From Candidatus Krumholzibacteriota bacterium (GTDB lineage: Bacteria; Krumholzibacteriota; Krumholzibacteriia; LZORAL124-64-63): a stretch of DNA of 64,000 bases. The translations under genes and the position numbers were made by a program. Positions 36,912 to 45,759 of the stretch are shown here, in pieces. The DNA lies in the NCBI GenBank assembly GCA_022711765.1, contig JAKLEB010000001.1, positions 1,098,694 to 1,162,693 on the forward strand, in the 5' to 3' direction. Below the pieces are notes generated by a model. The model saw only the letters and a list, made by a program, of their open reading frames with translations, ran no database searches and was not told where the DNA came from. Position 1 is the stretch's first letter. Every line of letters begins with the position of its first letter.

Positions 36912-37285
36912 CCGCAGCCGTGTCCCCGGCCGTGGCCGCCGCAGGCGGTGTCCGGCGTCAGCTCGGGCAGCTCGCCCGCCTCGAGCGCGGCGAGCGCCTC
37001 GGCGACCGTATGGCCCGCGAGCTGGAAGACCCGGATCCCCCGCTCGTTCATCAGCTGGACGGCGCGACGCCCCATGCCGCCGGTGAGCACGGCGTCGATG
37101 GCCTCGCCCGCCAGGGCCTGGAGCGGTTGACACATCCCGTGCGCGTGGTCGTGATCGCCGTTGGCGACCGTGCGGACCTCGCCGCTCGCGGTGTCGCAGA
37201 TCGTGAAATACGCGGCGCTTCCGAAGTGTCCGGCGAGCCTCTCGGCCGTCCCGGCGCCGCCCATGGTCGGCATGCAGACCTTCAT
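36905..37285 (-). CDS. NifX/NifB-type dinitrogenase Fe-Mo cofactor-binding domain protein
   Basis: A 126-residue protein of the NifX/MTH1175/ORP superfamily, which binds metal clusters. The start MKVCMPTMGG, the strand HFGSAAYFTICD, VLTGGMGRRAVQLMNERGIRVF and a His/Cys-rich tail (CGGHGRGHGCGH) are typical. No nitrogenase gene is present; in Desulfovibrio such proteins (orange protein) bind a Mo-Cu cluster and act in cell division, with a DUF134 gene nearby. Here it is coupled to DUF134 by an ATGA overlap, so the two form an operon under the palindrome at 37589-37606. Confidence 0.92.
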   Translation of the reverse strand: MKVCMPTMGGAGTAERLAGHFGSAAYFTICDTASGEVRTVANGDHDHAHGMCQPLQALAGEAIDAVLTGGMGRRAVQLMNERGIRVFQLAGHTVAEALAALEAGELPELTPDTACGGHGRGHGCGH

Positions 37286-37578
37286 CGGTGGTTCCTCTCG
37301 TCGTCGTGGATCAGGAGCGCCTGCCCGGAGAGCAGGGCGCCGATCACGGTCTTTCGCCCGTGTTTGAGGAGTCGCTGGACGGTCCCCCGCGAGACGCCCA
37401 TCGCCTCGCCCGCCGCGGCCTGGTCACGACCTTCCAGATCGCAGAGGCGCAGGGCCTCGAACGCATCGAGGCCGAGCTCGACGACCGTCAGGGAATCCAT
37501 CGGCACCGCGCGCGGCTTGAATAGGCGTTCGCCGGGGTCGAGCGGGCGGCAGCAGCGGTGTTTGCGACAGCGGGGCAT
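37282..37578 (-). CDS. DUF134 helix-turn-helix protein
   Basis: A 98-residue DNA-binding protein. MPRCRKHRCCRPLDPGERLFKP carries the conserved Cys/His set of DUF134, followed by VELGLDAFEALRLCDLEGRDQAAAGEAMGVSRGTVQRLL, a sigma-like helix-turn-helix. The ATG at 37578 has GGAG six bases upstream; the longer frame to 37632 would read through the promoter and operator. It lies first in the DUF134-NifX operon, directly below an 18-bp palindrome that overlaps its -10 box, so it is probably an autorepressor that senses a metal or cluster state. The sensing role is inference. Confidence 0.92.
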   Translation of the reverse strand: MPRCRKHRCCRPLDPGERLFKPRAVPMDSLTVVELGLDAFEALRLCDLEGRDQAAAGEAMGVSRGTVQRLLKHGRKTVIGALLSGQALLIHDDERNHR

Positions 37579-37588
37579 GGCGGCTCCA

Positions 37589-37606
37589 TTTGTGCATATG
37601 CACAAA
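37589..37606. promoter_or_regulatory. 18-bp perfect palindrome, likely DUF134 operator
   Basis: TTTGTGCATATGCACAAA is a perfect palindrome ending 11 bp upstream of the DUF134 start codon. It overlaps the -10 box of the DUF134 promoter (37604-37609), a classical position for a dimeric repressor that controls its own gene. Confidence 0.75.
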
Positions 37607-37632
37607 ATAGGTCGCGACTCGCGGCGCGTCAA
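37604..37632 (-). promoter_or_regulatory. Sigma70-type promoter of the DUF134-NifX operon
   Basis: On the minus strand TTGACG (37627-37632) is separated by exactly 17 bp from TATTTT (37604-37609). The last three T of the -10 box are the first three bases of the palindromic operator. The leader to the ATG at 37578 would be about 20 nt and contains the GGAG site. Confidence 0.65.
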
Positions 37633-37650
37633 AGACGAATACCCGGGTCG

Positions 37651-38580
37651 TCAGCCGGCCGGGCGCAAGAAGAGGATCGCCCCGCCGGCGATCGCCAGGA
37701 CCACGCCCGCCAGGGCCACCGGCGACGGGCGGTCGCGGTAGACGAGCCACGACGGCAGCAGGACGAACACCGGCACGGCGCCCAGCAGGACCTGCGCGAC
37801 TCCCGCCTCGGCGTGGCGGATCGCGAGGATCGAGACGTAGACCGAGAGGTACGGGCCGAAGAACGTCGCGATCGCCAGGGCCTGGGTCCCCTTGCGGTCG
37901 CGCAGCGGCCGCAGCAGCGCGCGCAGCTCGTGACGCGGAACGATCACCGACCAGTAGGCGGCGAATGCGAACGCCATGCGCACGAAGGTCGCCGATAGCG
38001 GATCGACCGCGACCGCGCCTCCGGCCATCCCGATCTTGACGAACGCCGCGCCGATCCCCTGACCGGCCGCCCCGATCGTGGCCAGCGCGTAGCCGCGGCA
38101 GACGACGGCGCGGTCGAGATCGCGGAAATCGCCGCCTCCGGGGTCCTTCCCCAGGACCGCCAGGGCGATGCCGCCCATCACGACCGCGATGCCCGCGAAC
38201 GCCTGCGCATCCAGCCGCTCGCCGAGCAGCGACCAGGCGGCGATCACCGTGAAGACGGGCGCGGACGCCATGCCGAGCGCGCTACGGCGGGGTCCGATGA
38301 GCGTGAACGCGCGCAGGAGCGCCGAATCGCCGATCGCGAGGCCGGCGATGCCGCTCGCGCCGATCCAGAGGATGCTCGATAGCGGCGCGGCCGGCCAGCA
38401 TCGCCCCACGACGACGAGATGGGTCGCCCCCAGCAGGACGACGCCGCCCAGCAGGCGCATCAGGTTCAGCGTCGTCACGCCGAGGCGCTGGCCCGCGGTC
38501 GTGAAGACGATCGAGGTGCCGGCGAAGATGGCGGCGGCCAGGATCGCCATCGACTCGCCGAAATGCGGGAGGGCGGTCAC
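37651..38580 (-). CDS. EamA/DMT-family transporter
   Basis: A 309-residue membrane protein with ten hydrophobic segments in two EamA repeats (AILAAAIFAGTSIVFTTAG..., GLAIGDSALLRAFTLIG; second repeat GYALATIGAAGQGIGAAFVKIG, VLLGAVPVFVLLPSWLVYRD). DMT proteins export metabolites or drugs; the substrate is unknown. The GTG start at 38580 has GGAG nine bases upstream and gives a normal family length. It follows the aminopeptidase P gene by 16 bp, so it is likely transcribed with it. Confidence 0.9.
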   Translation of the reverse strand: MTALPHFGESMAILAAAIFAGTSIVFTTAGQRLGVTTLNLMRLLGGVVLLGATHLVVVGRCWPAAPLSSILWIGASGIAGLAIGDSALLRAFTLIGPRRSALGMASAPVFTVIAAWSLLGERLDAQAFAGIAVVMGGIALAVLGKDPGGGDFRDLDRAVVCRGYALATIGAAGQGIGAAFVKIGMAGGAVAVDPLSATFVRMAFAFAAYWSVIVPRHELRALLRPLRDRKGTQALAIATFFGPYLSVYVSILAIRHAEAGVAQVLLGAVPVFVLLPSWLVYRDRPSPVALAGVVLAIAGGAILFLRPAG

Positions 38581-38596
38581 CCGGCGCGCTCCGCCC

Positions 38597-40378
38597 TCAG
38601 ATCGCGCGCGTCGCGCGCTTGAGCCAGGCCCGATGCGCCCGGTCGAGATGCGGCGACAGCGCCCGGTAGACCCGCTGGTGATAGGCATTGAGCCAGCCGA
38701 CCTGGTCTCGCGACATCAGGTCCCGCTCGACCAGCGCGAGGTCGAACGGACACAGCGTGACCGTCTCGAACCTCAACCAGGTCCGGGCCGCGGAGGTCAG
38801 CCGCTCGTCGCGGACCACGAACGCGAGATTCTCGCAGCGGATGCCGAACTTCCCATCCTCGTAGCAGCCGGGCTCGATCGAGAACAGGTTGCCCTCGCGC
38901 ACCGGCGGCGTGTCGAGGTCCTTCAGCGAGTGCGGACCTTCGTGGACGCCGAGGTACTGGCCCAGGCCGTGGCCGGTGCCGTGGTTGTAGTCGAGGCCGC
39001 CGAGCCAGAGGTTCCGGCGCGCGGAGATCTCGATGCGCCGGCCCGTCGTGCCGGCGGGGAACGGCGTCCGCGTGCAGTCGATCGTGCCCATGAGCACCCG
39101 CGTGAAGCACTCCTTCATCCGCCGCGACGGCGGGCTCAGCGCCACGGTGCGTGTGATGTCGGTCGTGCCGTCGGGATACTGCGCGCCGCTGTCGATCAGG
39201 TACAGGCCGCGCGGCTTGATCCTGGCGTTGCTCGTGTCATCGGCCGAGTAGTGGATGATCGACCCGTTGCCGGCGTACGCGCTGATGGTGTCGAAGCTGA
39301 GGTCGCGGAACTCCTTCGCCTCCGCGCGGAACTCGCGCAGGCGGTCGGCCGCCGAGATCTCGGTGACCCCGCCCGCGGGAACGGCCTTCTCGAGCCACCT
39401 CAGGAACTTCACCATCGCCACGCCGTCGCGGACGTGCGCGGCGGTGACGCCGGCGATCTGCGTCGGGTTCTTGACGGCCTTCATCGCCATGATCGGCGAC
39501 GGCGCGCTATGGCACGCGCAGCCCTTGAGCTGGTTCTGGATCCAGCGGTTGGTCGTGGCGGGGTCGAGCCAGACCCGGGGCCGCTTGCGCGCCAGCGTCC
39601 TGAGGTCCGGTCCGATCTGCCGGTACTCCTTGATCGTGCAGATTTTGCCGAGATGCTTGAGGACCTGGTCGGTGACCTTGCGGGCGTCGAGGTAGAGCGT
39701 GCACTCCCGGGGGGTCACGACCACGTAGGAGATGGCGACCGGCGTGTAGAGGATGTCCGCGCTGCGGATGTTGAGCAGCCAGGCGACCGCGTCCAGGGCG
39801 CCGACCACGTGGACCGCGGCGCCGGCGGACGCCAGTTCCGCGCGCACGCGCTTCAGCTTGCTCCCGACCGTCTCGCCGGCGAACCGCGCCGAGTGCACGG
39901 CGACCGGCGCGAGCGACGGCGACGGACGGTCGGCCCAGAGCCGATCGACGAGGTTGCGCGCGAGATACTTGACCTTGACTCCGTGCGGGGCCAGCTCGCG
40001 CTCGAAGCGATCCGCCTGGGCGACCGACATCACGGTGGGGTCGACGCCGACCGCCGCGCCCTTGCGCAACCGCGCCGCGAGCCAGGCCGTCGGGCTCGGG
40101 GTCTCGGGCTGGCCCAGCTTCATCAGGTCGATGCCCGTGCCGGCGAGCTGGAGCGACGCCTGGTAGAAGTAGCGCCCGTCGGTCCAGAGGGCGGCGTCGC
40201 GCGCGCCCACCAGGAGCTCGCCGGCCGAGCCGGTGAAGCCGCTCAGCCAGGCCCGCCGCTTCCAGCACTCGGGCAGGTACTCGCTCAGATGCGGGTCCGC
40301 GCTGGGCACGTAGTAGGCAGCGACCTGCTGCTGCTTCATGAGATCGCGCAGGGCCTTCAGCTTCGCCACCGTGGTCAT
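38597..40378 (-). CDS. Aminopeptidase P family (Xaa-Pro aminopeptidase, M24B)
   Basis: Removes the N-terminal residue before proline from peptides, using a dinuclear metal site. The 593-residue three-domain layout corresponds to the long, APP1-like form: two creatinase-like N-terminal domains (YYVPSADPHLSEYLPECWKR; WTDGRYFYQASLQL) and the C-terminal pita-bread domain with YLIDSGAQYPDGTTDITRT (two Asp), GTGHGLGQYLGVHEGP (His) and SIEPGCYEDGKFGIRCENL (two Glu). The ATG at 40378 has GGAGG six bases upstream. No signal peptide, so it works in the cytoplasm. Confidence 0.94.
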   Translation of the reverse strand: MTTVAKLKALRDLMKQQQVAAYYVPSADPHLSEYLPECWKRRAWLSGFTGSAGELLVGARDAALWTDGRYFYQASLQLAGTGIDLMKLGQPETPSPTAWLAARLRKGAAVGVDPTVMSVAQADRFERELAPHGVKVKYLARNLVDRLWADRPSPSLAPVAVHSARFAGETVGSKLKRVRAELASAGAAVHVVGALDAVAWLLNIRSADILYTPVAISYVVVTPRECTLYLDARKVTDQVLKHLGKICTIKEYRQIGPDLRTLARKRPRVWLDPATTNRWIQNQLKGCACHSAPSPIMAMKAVKNPTQIAGVTAAHVRDGVAMVKFLRWLEKAVPAGGVTEISAADRLREFRAEAKEFRDLSFDTISAYAGNGSIIHYSADDTSNARIKPRGLYLIDSGAQYPDGTTDITRTVALSPPSRRMKECFTRVLMGTIDCTRTPFPAGTTGRRIEISARRNLWLGGLDYNHGTGHGLGQYLGVHEGPHSLKDLDTPPVREGNLFSIEPGCYEDGKFGIRCENLAFVVRDERLTSAARTWLRFETVTLCPFDLALVERDLMSRDQVGWLNAYHQRVYRALSPHLDRAHRAWLKRATRAI

Positions 40379-40551
40379 CGTCAGCCTCCGCAAGGTTGGG
40401 TGCTCGTCGGGTTCCGGCCGGCAGCATAGCATCGGCGCGGAGGTGCGCCAAGAGGGAGGGTCGGCGTAGATTGTGACGGCCTCGGATCGAGGCTCGCGTC
40501 CCTTCGCTCCCGGGAGCGTTGTCCGATGGACCGTCGTCTCCGGTGCGCGCG

Positions 40552-40857
40552 ATGAAGACCTCGCGCGCGCTCGACCACATCTACGCGGTCGTGCTGGCGA
40601 TCCCGCGCGGGCGCGTCGCGACCTACGGGCAGGTGGCCGAGCTCGCGGGCCTGCCGGGCCGCGCGCGCCTCGTCGGCCGGGCGATGCGCGAGCTGCCCGA
40701 CGACAGCGCGATCCCCTGGCAACGCGTGATCAACGCGCGCGGGGCGATCAGTGCCCGCCGCGGCGAGCGGGAACAGCGGCTTCTGCTCGAGGACGAGGGT
40801 GTCGAGTTCGACGCGCGCGGACGGGTCTCCCTGGCTCGTTTCGGCTGGTCGGGCTGA
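40552..40857 (+). CDS. Alkyltransferase-like (ATL) DNA-repair protein
   Basis: A 101-residue protein of the MGMT/Ada C-terminal fold. The recognition helix and turn are intact (GRVATYGQVAELAGLPGRARLVGRAM), but the alkyl-acceptor motif PCHR is replaced by PWQR (IPWQRVINARG), i.e. the reactive Cys is Trp. This is the hallmark of ATL proteins, which bind O6-alkylguanine and flag it for nucleotide excision repair rather than repair it. The ATG at 40552 is used; a TTG at 40519 has a GGGAG site too close to it. No clear ribosome-binding site precedes the ATG. Confidence 0.92.
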   Translation: MKTSRALDHIYAVVLAIPRGRVATYGQVAELAGLPGRARLVGRAMRELPDDSAIPWQRVINARGAISARRGEREQRLLLEDEGVEFDARGRVSLARFGWSG

Positions 40858-40896
40858 CCCGCGACCGATCGACCCCGGCGCCTTCCCCCGCGCGCC

Positions 40897-40926
40897 TTGA
40901 GATGCCGGCCGGAAATCGGTTACAAT
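40897..40926 (+). promoter_or_regulatory. Promoter of the FG-GAP protein gene
   Basis: TTGAGA (40897-40902), an 18-bp spacer and TACAAT (40921-40926) form a good sigma70-like promoter. Transcription would begin about 40 nt upstream of the ATG at 40975, leaving room for the GGAGG site. Confidence 0.6.
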
Positions 40927-40974
40927 TCGTCGACTCGCACGCCTCGCTCGCCCCTCACGCTGGAGGTCCCGACC

Positions 40975-42966
40975 ATGCGCCCCGTCCTGCTCGTCACCCT
41001 CGTCGCCGCCGCGCTCGGCACCGCGCTCGCCCAGACGCCCGCGGAGCTCTGGCGCTTCCAGGGCATCGAGGACGTCAACGCGTTCGCCATCCTGCCCGAC
41101 GTCGACGGCGACACCATCGCCGACGTGCTCGTCGAGACCTATGACGCCGGCGCGGTCGGCGATCACCTCTACCTCCTCTCGGGAAGCAGCGCCGGAGCGC
41201 CCGGCGTCCTCTGGTCGATCCGCCCGTCGAGCGGCGCCAGCGACGGCGGCGGCTACGGCCAGGAGTGTCTCGTGTCCTGCGACGACCTCAACGGGGACGC
41301 CTTTCCGGACGCGTTGCTCGGCACCGCCTGGGGCAACCGCTCCGTGCATGCGGTCGACGGGATCACCGGCGCCGTGCTGTGGACCTTCGACACCTACGAC
41401 GAGCCCGCCTCGGGCTGGATCTATGCCGTCCGCTCCCACCCCGACCGCACCGGCGACGGCCGGCCGGAGGTGGTGTTCGGCGCCGGCAGCGATTGCCATC
41501 GCGGCTATCTGCTGGACGGCGCGACCGGCGCGGTGATCTGGCGGTTCATCGGCAGCAGCGACGCCATCGGCCACACGGTCTCCCTGCCCGACGTCAACGC
41601 CGACGGGATCGCCGACGTGCTGTTCTGCGGCTGGGACAACGAGCACCGGGTCTTCTGCGTCTCGGGCGCGGGGAGCGTGGCCGGCGCGCAGCTCTGGGCG
41701 TACGACACCGGCGCGAGCAACCACTCGGCGACCGCGATCGACGACGTCGACGGCGACGGCGTCCCGGACGTCGTGGTCGGCACCTGGCAGGGCGCGAACC
41801 AGGTCAAGTGCCTGAGCGGGCGGACCGGCCAGTTCCTGTGGGACTTCGACAACGGGTCGTCCAACTACATCATGCGCCTCGTGACCGTCGGCGACCTGGA
41901 CGGCGACGGCCTGCGTGACGTGGCCGTCGGCTCCTGGTCCAACGGCCTGGCGACGGTGAGCGCGCGCGACGGGTCCCCGATCTGGATCTCCTACGCCGGC
42001 GCCCTCAACGGCGGCGACTTCTGGACCGTGGCCGGGACCGACGACCTGGACGGCGACGGGGTCGGCGAGGTCGTGGGCGGCTCATTCGACTACAAAGTCT
42101 ACCTGTTCGCCGGCGCGGACGGCGACACGCTGTGGACCTACGACACCGGCAACCGCCTGTACTGCGTGGCCGGCGCGCCGGATCTGTCGGGCAACGCGGT
42201 GACCGACGTGCTCGCCGGCACCCAGTACCTGAGCGGCGGCGGCCGCGCCTATGCGCTCGAAGGCGGCGAGGACGCGACCGGCGTCGGGGACCTGCCCGAA
42301 GCCGCGGGCGTCGCGGCGTACGTGCCGGAGGGCGTCGAGCTGCGGTGGCGCTGCGCGGCGCCGGTCGGCTGCGTCGTGGACCGCGTCGTCGACGACGGCG
42401 GCAAGGCCCGTGGCGAGCGGCTCGCGCTCGCGGCCTCGTTCGCGCGCGGCGAGCTCACGACTCGCGACGTGCTCGCGGCGGTCCACGCGGAGAAGGCCCA
42501 GGGCGTCGAGCGCCTCACGGCCGCTCCGGTCGCCGCCGACGGAGTGGTCGACGGCGCCTGGACCTACCGCCTCGTCGATGGCGAGGTCCCCGGCGGCGTG
42601 CGCGTCGCCTACCGGGTGTCCGCCGTCGACGACGGGGGCGTCGAGCGCCTGCTGCTCGAGCTCGTGCCCGGCCGTGCGGCCCCGCGACCGCTCCTGCCGC
42701 AGGCGGTGATCGTGCCGAATCCGTTCAACCCGCGCGCCGAGGTGCGTTTCACGCTCGACCGGCCCGCGGCGGTCTCGCTCGCGGTCCACGACATGCGCGG
42801 GCGCCAGGTCGCGGCGATGCCGCCGCGGCCGTTGGGGTCCGGCGACCACGTCCTGAGCTGGGACGGTCGCGGCCACGACGGCCGCGCGTTGCCGGCCGGC
42901 ACGTACTTCTTGCAGCTGCGGGCGGACGGCGAGACCCGGACGCTGAAGGCGGCGCTCGTGCGCTGA
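40975..42966 (+). CDS. Secreted FG-GAP/VCBS beta-propeller protein with FlgD-like C-terminal domain
   Basis: A 663-residue exported protein with signal peptide LLVTLVAAALGTALAQ. About seven FG-GAP/VCBS repeats follow, each with a Ca-binding loop of the type DVDGDTIADVLVE, DLNGDAFPDALLG, DVNADGIADVLFC, DVDGDGVPDVVVG, DLDGDGLRDVAVG and DLDGDGVGEVVGG. A less regular domain (about 450-590) precedes the FlgD-like tail (VPNPFNPRAEVRFTL; MRGRQVAAM; WDGRGHDGRALPAGTY) ending in Arg. No enzyme motif is present; a surface binding or matrix role is likely. ATG with GGAGG eight bases upstream. Confidence 0.9.
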   Translation: MRPVLLVTLVAAALGTALAQTPAELWRFQGIEDVNAFAILPDVDGDTIADVLVETYDAGAVGDHLYLLSGSSAGAPGVLWSIRPSSGASDGGGYGQECLVSCDDLNGDAFPDALLGTAWGNRSVHAVDGITGAVLWTFDTYDEPASGWIYAVRSHPDRTGDGRPEVVFGAGSDCHRGYLLDGATGAVIWRFIGSSDAIGHTVSLPDVNADGIADVLFCGWDNEHRVFCVSGAGSVAGAQLWAYDTGASNHSATAIDDVDGDGVPDVVVGTWQGANQVKCLSGRTGQFLWDFDNGSSNYIMRLVTVGDLDGDGLRDVAVGSWSNGLATVSARDGSPIWISYAGALNGGDFWTVAGTDDLDGDGVGEVVGGSFDYKVYLFAGADGDTLWTYDTGNRLYCVAGAPDLSGNAVTDVLAGTQYLSGGGRAYALEGGEDATGVGDLPEAAGVAAYVPEGVELRWRCAAPVGCVVDRVVDDGGKARGERLALAASFARGELTTRDVLAAVHAEKAQGVERLTAAPVAADGVVDGAWTYRLVDGEVPGGVRVAYRVSAVDDGGVERLLLELVPGRAAPRPLLPQAVIVPNPFNPRAEVRFTLDRPAAVSLAVHDMRGRQVAAMPPRPLGSGDHVLSWDGRGHDGRALPAGTYFLQLRADGETRTLKAALVR

Positions 42967-42988
42967 CCGGCGCGCGATCCCGAAGCTG

Positions 42989-43014
42989 GCGGCCGGGGAG
43001 CCCTCCCCGGCCGC
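42989..43014 (+). terminator. 11-bp perfect hairpin after the FG-GAP gene
   Basis: GCGGCCGGGGA (42989-42999) and TCCCCGGCCGC (43004-43014) enclose a GCCC loop, 23 bp past the stop codon. No U-tract. It probably ends the FG-GAP transcript before the kinase promoter region. Confidence 0.6.
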
Positions 43015-43060
43015 GCCGCGCGGCGGGGTGGCGAAGGCCCGCGCCGTCGCGTAATCCCAG

Positions 43061-43072
43061 ATAATCAGTATC
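43061..43072 (+). repeat. AGTATC motif, copy upstream of the kinase gene
   Basis: ATAATCAGTATC is the second of three near-identical 12-mers in the window (others at 15283-15294 and 52345-52356), each in a short AT-rich island upstream of a gene. It may be part of a promoter or a regulator site; it lies 73 bp before the kinase start. Confidence 0.45.
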
Positions 43073-43145
43073 CTATTGGCGCCAGTCTGCGGGACCGGCG
43101 CCGGCCGGTCGCCGCGCGGCTTGACCCCGGCAGGATCGAACGACC

Positions 43146-45590
43146 GTGGATGACGAGCGGACGCAGGCGTTCATCGCGCGAGACGACGGGGTGGACGCGG
43201 CCGTCGAACCGGACTGCGGCGTCTCCGAGCGGATGGGACCCTACCGCCTGCTGCGGCGGATCGCCGAGGGCGGCATGGGCGAGGTCTTCGAGGCCGAGCA
43301 GCTGGAGCCGCTCCGGCGCCGGGTCGCGCTGAAGATCGTCAAGCGCGGCCTGGACACCCGGGAGTTCGTCGCCCGCTTCGAGTCCGAGCGCCAGGCTCTC
43401 GCGCTCATGGACCACCCCTGCATCGCCAGGGTCTACGATGCCGGCGCCTCCGCGCGCGGCCGCCCGTACTTCGCGATGGAGTACGTCGAGGGCGTTCCCG
43501 TCACCGACTACTGCGACGCGAACCGCCTGGATCTCCGGCACCGGCTCGAGCTCTTCATCCAGATCTGCGAGGGCGTGCAGCACGCGCACCAGAAGGCGAT
43601 CATCCACCGCGACCTCAAGCCGTCCAACGTCCTCGTGTCCGAGGTCGACGGCAAGCCCATCCCCAAGATCATCGACTTCGGCGTGGCCAAGGCCATGGAC
43701 CAGACGCTGACCGACCTGACCATGCAGACCAGCCTGGGCCAGCTGCTGGGCACGCCGGCCTACATGAGCCCCGAGCAGGCGGACCTCGACGGCAAGGGCG
43801 TCGACACCCGCACCGACGTCTACGCGCTCGGCGTCCTGCTCTACGAGCTCCTGGTCGGCGAACGGCCCTTCACCCAGCAGGAATTCCAGAACGCCGGATT
43901 GCAGGAGGTGCTCCGCAAGATCCGCGAGGACGAGCCGCCGAGGCCGAGCGCCCGGTTGACCACGATGGCGGCGTCGCTGGACGGGATCGCGCGGGCGCGC
44001 GGTTGCGAGCCCGCGGCGATGCGCCGCCGCCTGCGCGGCGACCTGGACTGGATCACGATGAAGGCGCTGGAGAAGGACCGGACCCGCCGGTACGAGTCGG
44101 CCAGCGACCTCGCCGCGGACATCCGGCGGCACCTGCAGGACCAGCCCGTCCAGGCGGGACCGCCGAGCACGGCGTACCTGCTGCGCAAGTTCGTCAAGCG
44201 GCACCGCACGGGCGTCGCCGCCGGCGCCGTCGTGGCCATCGCGATCGTGCTGGGGATCGCCGGCACCGCCGTCGGCCTCGTCCGCGCGGTCCGTGCCGAG
44301 CGCACGGCCACCCTGGAGGCCGCGACCGCGACCCAGGTCTCCGACTTCCTCGTCGAGCTCTTCGAGGTGTCCGACCCCGACCGGTCCCGCGGCAATACCA
44401 TCACCGCTCGCGAGATCCTCGACAGCGGCGCCGCGCGCGTCGCCGACGAGCTGGCCGACCAGCCGCAGACCCAGGCCAGGCTGATGAGCACGATCGGCAA
44501 GGTCTACCGCAACCTCGGCCTCTACGAGGACGCGGGGCCCCTCCTGCGCACCGCGCTCGACCTGCGCCGCCGGGTCCTGGGCGCCGATGATCCGTCGGTG
44601 GCCGCGAGCCTGATCGAGCTGGCCGACCTCGAGGTCCTGCTGGCGCGCTACGACCAGGCGGAGGTCCTGCTCCAGGAAGCCATGGCGGCCATGGAGCACC
44701 GGCCGGATGCGGATCGGCTCGCCCTCGCCGCGAGCATCACCGATCTGGCGAGCGTCTACCGCCGCCAGGGCCGGTACGACGCGTCGCGGCCTCTCTACGA
44801 GCGAGCGCGCGACCTCCGCGTCGCCGCCCTCGGAGCAGACCACCCGGAGGTCGCCGGAAGCCTGAACAGCCTGGCGATCCTGGCCTGGAACGACGGCGAT
44901 TATGCCGCCGCCGAGGACCTCTACCGGCAAGCGCTCGCGATCTGGGAGAACGCGTATGGCGAGGATCACGCGGACGTCGCGAAGGGTCTGAACAACCTCG
45001 GCCTGCTCTATCACCAGATGGAGCGGGTCGCCGAGGCGGAGGCGTGCTACCGCCGGGCGATCGCGATCTACGAGAAAGTGCTCGGGCCCGACCATCCCCG
45101 GCTTGGCACCGCCGTCAACAACCTGGCCTTGCTGGACCAGTTCCGCGGGCGCAACGACGAGGCCGTGACGCTCTACCGGCGGGCGCTCGCGATCCGGGAG
45201 AACGCGGTGGGCCCGGACCATCCGGACGTGGCGCAGACGTTGAACAACCTGGCCAACGTGTTCCGGGATCAGGGCGATTACGATCAGGCCGAGCCGCTCT
45301 ATCGACGCGCCCTCGCGATCCGCGAGAAGACCCTGGGCGAGGATCACCAGGACGTCGCCTGGAGCAAGCGGGACCTGGGCCTGCTCATCAGCCGGCGCGG
45401 CGATCCCGCGACAGCGCTGCCGTACTTCGAGAGCGCCCTGGCGACCTTCGCGAAGGCTCACGGACCCGATCATCCCGAGATGGCCGCGATCCTCGAGGAC
45501 TACGCGGACGCGCTGCGCCGCCTCGGACGTCGCGCCGACGGCGATCGGGCGGCCGCGGAAGCGGCCCGGATCGTCGCCAGGGCACGATGA
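43146..45590 (+). CDS. Membrane-anchored Ser/Thr protein kinase with TPR domain
   Basis: An 814-residue Hanks-type kinase. The kinase domain (about 33-330) has the P-loop IAEGGMGEVFEAE, Lys63 in VALKIVKRG, HRDLKPSN with catalytic Asp156, DFG at 177-179 and GTPAYMSPEQA. A single membrane segment follows (VAAGAVVAIAIVLGIAGTAVGLV, about 357-379), then a TPR array of kinesin-light-chain type with repeats of the form LYRRALAIRE...LGxDHPDVAxxLNNLA. The TPRs should face outward and sense or bind a partner. GTG start behind AGGATCG. This architecture is common in large-genome bacteria such as planctomycetes and acidobacteria. No dedicated phosphatase gene is adjacent. Confidence 0.93.
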   Translation: MDDERTQAFIARDDGVDAAVEPDCGVSERMGPYRLLRRIAEGGMGEVFEAEQLEPLRRRVALKIVKRGLDTREFVARFESERQALALMDHPCIARVYDAGASARGRPYFAMEYVEGVPVTDYCDANRLDLRHRLELFIQICEGVQHAHQKAIIHRDLKPSNVLVSEVDGKPIPKIIDFGVAKAMDQTLTDLTMQTSLGQLLGTPAYMSPEQADLDGKGVDTRTDVYALGVLLYELLVGERPFTQQEFQNAGLQEVLRKIREDEPPRPSARLTTMAASLDGIARARGCEPAAMRRRLRGDLDWITMKALEKDRTRRYESASDLAADIRRHLQDQPVQAGPPSTAYLLRKFVKRHRTGVAAGAVVAIAIVLGIAGTAVGLVRAVRAERTATLEAATATQVSDFLVELFEVSDPDRSRGNTITAREILDSGAARVADELADQPQTQARLMSTIGKVYRNLGLYEDAGPLLRTALDLRRRVLGADDPSVAASLIELADLEVLLARYDQAEVLLQEAMAAMEHRPDADRLALAASITDLASVYRRQGRYDASRPLYERARDLRVAALGADHPEVAGSLNSLAILAWNDGDYAAAEDLYRQALAIWENAYGEDHADVAKGLNNLGLLYHQMERVAEAEACYRRAIAIYEKVLGPDHPRLGTAVNNLALLDQFRGRNDEAVTLYRRALAIRENAVGPDHPDVAQTLNNLANVFRDQGDYDQAEPLYRRALAIREKTLGEDHQDVAWSKRDLGLLISRRGDPATALPYFESALATFAKAHGPDHPEMAAILEDYADALRRLGRRADGDRAAAEAARIVARAR

Positions 45591-45759
45591 TCGCGCCGGA
45601 TCGGCCGGAGCGCTGAAGGTCTCCCTGATTGCCGATAATAATAGTCGTTTATACGTTGCCGGCTCGCGCGCGGGACGATCGCGACGTCGCGGCCCTCGCG
45701 CATCCAGAGACCGGCAACCCCGGCTACCCTCGTCATCACCCCCGACAGGGAGTTCGTCC

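Noticed and set aside
33366..37133. A 1255-codon open frame on the minus strand
   Set aside because: It is antisense to the isoaspartyl peptidase and GT-C-like genes and out of frame with the DUF1684 gene; the translation is compositionally biased and has no recognisable motif.
36905..37285. Nitrogen fixation, suggested by the NifX/NifB-type domain
   Set aside because: No nitrogenase structural or cofactor gene is nearby, and the DUF134 partner points to the orange-protein-like group of metal-cluster proteins instead.
44186..44197. CTGCTGCGCAAG inside the kinase gene, resembling the shared hairpin loop
   Set aside because: It encodes Leu-Leu-Arg-Lys in frame and has no flanking inverted repeat, so the match to the loop sequence is coincidental.
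44500..45450. Periodic DNA similarity of about 126 bp that might be a tandem repeat
   Set aside because: It is explained by the kinesin-light-chain-type TPR repeats of the kinase and diverges at the DNA level.
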